Shown in pieces: positions 13,793 to 14,598 of a DNA stretch of 14,598 nt. The notes beneath the pieces are model-generated. The model searched no databases. It was given only the letters and a program-made list of their open reading frames with translations, and had not been told where the DNA came from. This stretch comes from Ruminococcaceae bacterium UBA3903 (GTDB lineage Bacteria; Bacillota; Clostridia; Oscillospirales; Acutalibacteraceae): NCBI GenBank assembly GCA_002391625.1, contig DGFJ01000017.1:1-14598 (forward strand). The letters are read 5' to 3'. The position numbers and the translations under genes are program-made. Every line of letters starts with the position of its first letter. Within the stretch, counting starts at the first letter, position 1.

Positions 13793-13961
13793 GCACAGAA
13801 TTAAGTTATTTCTAGGTGTTGTATAGAGAAAAGGTTTTGGTAATATTTCGTGGGGTGACAGTTCTAGCATATGGTTTTATAGCATAATCGAAAATCACCC
13901 AAGATCAAATTTTATAAATTTATTATATTTAAATTTTAGTTAAAGTGGTGCAAAAAAGGAG
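13783..13961 (+). repeat. 14-base inverted repeat linking terminator and ribosome site
   Basis: CTCCTTTTTTGCAC (13783-13796) is the exact reverse complement of GTGCAAAAAAGGAG (13948-13961). The left arm is the 3' side and T-tract of the terminator; the right arm contains the Shine-Dalgarno of the gene at 13970. In a transcript reading through from 13319 the two could pair and hide the ribosome site. Confidence 0.6.
13855..13883 (+). promoter_or_regulatory. Weak candidate promoter of the third small membrane paralogue
   Basis: GTGACA (13855-13860), 17 bases and TATAGC (13878-13883) give a poor sigma-A match. The rest of 13793-13947 is AT-rich with no gene and no clearly better promoter. A local promoter is expected because a terminator precedes this gene. 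Confidence 0.3.
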
Positions 13962-13969
13962 GAAATTTA

Positions 13970-14398
13970 ATGAAACAGATGGAAAATAAGAATAATTTAT
14001 TGATGTTCTCTGGCTTATTGGTTATTGTATTTGGGCTAGCCAGCACAGTGGTAGCTTTTTTATTTTCTCAATCAGCAATAGATTTAGCAGTATCAACTGT
14101 TGATATTTCCCAAACAGATATTGAAACAGTAAAAACAATTACTTTTGTAAGTATTATATCACTCTCTGTTGTAGGATTGATAATTGACTTGGTAGCTGGT
14201 GTGCTGGCGATGAAACAAACAAAACCTATGGCGTGCTTTGTAATGGGTGTACTGTTACTATTATTGTCAGCTGTTTCGTTGGTTTCAAGCATAACCACAC
14301 AGAACAAAAATGCAATAATTATCGGCTTGAATATTGCTACTGTAATAGTTCTAATGATATATGTTGTAGTTTCACTGCAATTAAGAAATAGACAATAA
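13970..14398 (+). CDS. Small four-helix membrane protein, paralogue 3 of 3
   Basis: A 142-residue membrane protein, the most diverged of the three sisters. It begins with a polar, Asn/Lys-rich segment, then LLMFSGLLVIVFG (10-22). The first helix (about 11-33) is followed by a polar loop (34-54) rich in Ser, Thr and Asp. Further helices lie near 56-80, 87-107 and 116-136. The shared block is DLVAGVLAM (73-81) with C89 after it, matching NLVAGIIGV and EFIAGIMGV of the sisters. AGGAGG seven bases before the ATG is the best ribosome site in this part of the window, yet it lies within the 14-base inverted repeat with the upstream terminator. No named family or enzymatic motif is recognised. Confidence 0.8.
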   Translation: MKQMENKNNLLMFSGLLVIVFGLASTVVAFLFSQSAIDLAVSTVDISQTDIETVKTITFVSIISLSVVGLIIDLVAGVLAMKQTKPMACFVMGVLLLLLSAVSLVSSITTQNKNAIIIGLNIATVIVLMIYVVVSLQLRNRQ

Positions 14399-14526
14399 AT
14401 TTGCAAAATGTGCTGTTCTCTAAAAAACAATATACAATTATCCATTATGCATATTGATTTTTAAGAGATAGTTAAGTGTGTTATATTCCTTGCGTTTTAT
14501 ATGGAATTTTAAAAAAAATTAGGGAT

Positions 14527-14570
14527 TATTTGCAAATAGTATTGACAAATGGATAATATTATAGTATGAT
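14527..14570 (+). promoter_or_regulatory. Strong promoter with adjacent palindrome at right edge
   Basis: TTGACA (14542-14547), 17 bases and TATGAT (14565-14570) form a near-consensus sigma-A promoter that drives a gene beyond the window. The perfect palindrome TATTTGCAAATA (14527-14538) ends three bases before the -35 box and could be an operator. The final 28 bases would be the start of the leader and contain a small GCTG/CAGC hairpin; no riboswitch can be identified. No terminator is visible for the gene ending at 14398. Confidence 0.75.
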
Positions 14571-14598
14571 ATGAAACGTCGCTGAAAGACACCAGCTT

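Noticed and set aside
14571..14598. Start of a riboswitch or T-box leader
   Set aside because: Only 28 bases are visible and no conserved riboswitch core can be identified.

Overview
The window reads as AT-rich DNA from an anaerobic gut-type Clostridia, most plausibly a Ruminococcus-like member of the Oscillospiraceae. The grounds are AGGAGG-type ribosome sites, sigma-A promoters, and a secreted protein with a type I dockerin, Ig-like Big_2 repeats and an NlpC/P60 domain. The assignment is inference; there is no rRNA or other marker gene. The first 19 bases match the Tn5/Nextera mosaic end at 18 of 19 positions, so base 1 is probably an assembly or contig edge carrying leftover library adapter.

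Region 1 (about 20-8021, + strand) is the 3' part of a tightly packed surface-polysaccharide operon. In order it holds a 5'-truncated family 2 glycosyltransferase, a second GT2, an iron-sulfur FrhB-like oxidoreductase, a polysaccharide pyruvyl transferase, a third GT2, a left-handed beta-helix acetyltransferase, a DUF1919 protein, a second pyruvyl transferase family protein and a second DUF1919 protein. The genes overlap by 4 bases or sit within about 30 bases of each other, so they are probably one transcript that builds and decorates a glycan. Flippase, polymerase and priming transferase are not in the window. A membrane-anchored metallophosphoesterase (8062-8901) follows 40 bases later and may be its last gene.

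Region 2 (8902-11397) has a regulatory intergenic stretch with a strong promoter, then the secreted dockerin/Big_2/NlpC-P60 protein, a clear intrinsic terminator, and a monocistronic four-helix membrane protein of unknown function. A stem-loop between convergent genes closes it.

Region 3 (11398-14598) starts with a minus-strand membrane acyltransferase. Its promoter is back-to-back with that of the first of three small four-helix membrane proteins (12749, 13319 and 13970). These three look like diverged paralogues, each transcribed separately; the first two have near-identical extended -10 promoters. A further consensus promoter at the right edge drives something outside the window.

No tRNA, rRNA, CRISPR array, insertion sequence or phage gene was seen. 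The most interesting material is in region 3 and in the non-coding DNA: the paralogue array, a repeated ATTACA-N4-TGTAAT dyad upstream of two promoters, hairpins at the predicted 5' ends of several mRNAs, a promoter bracketed by 9-base inverted arms, and a 14-base inverted repeat that could hide a ribosome site in read-through transcripts.
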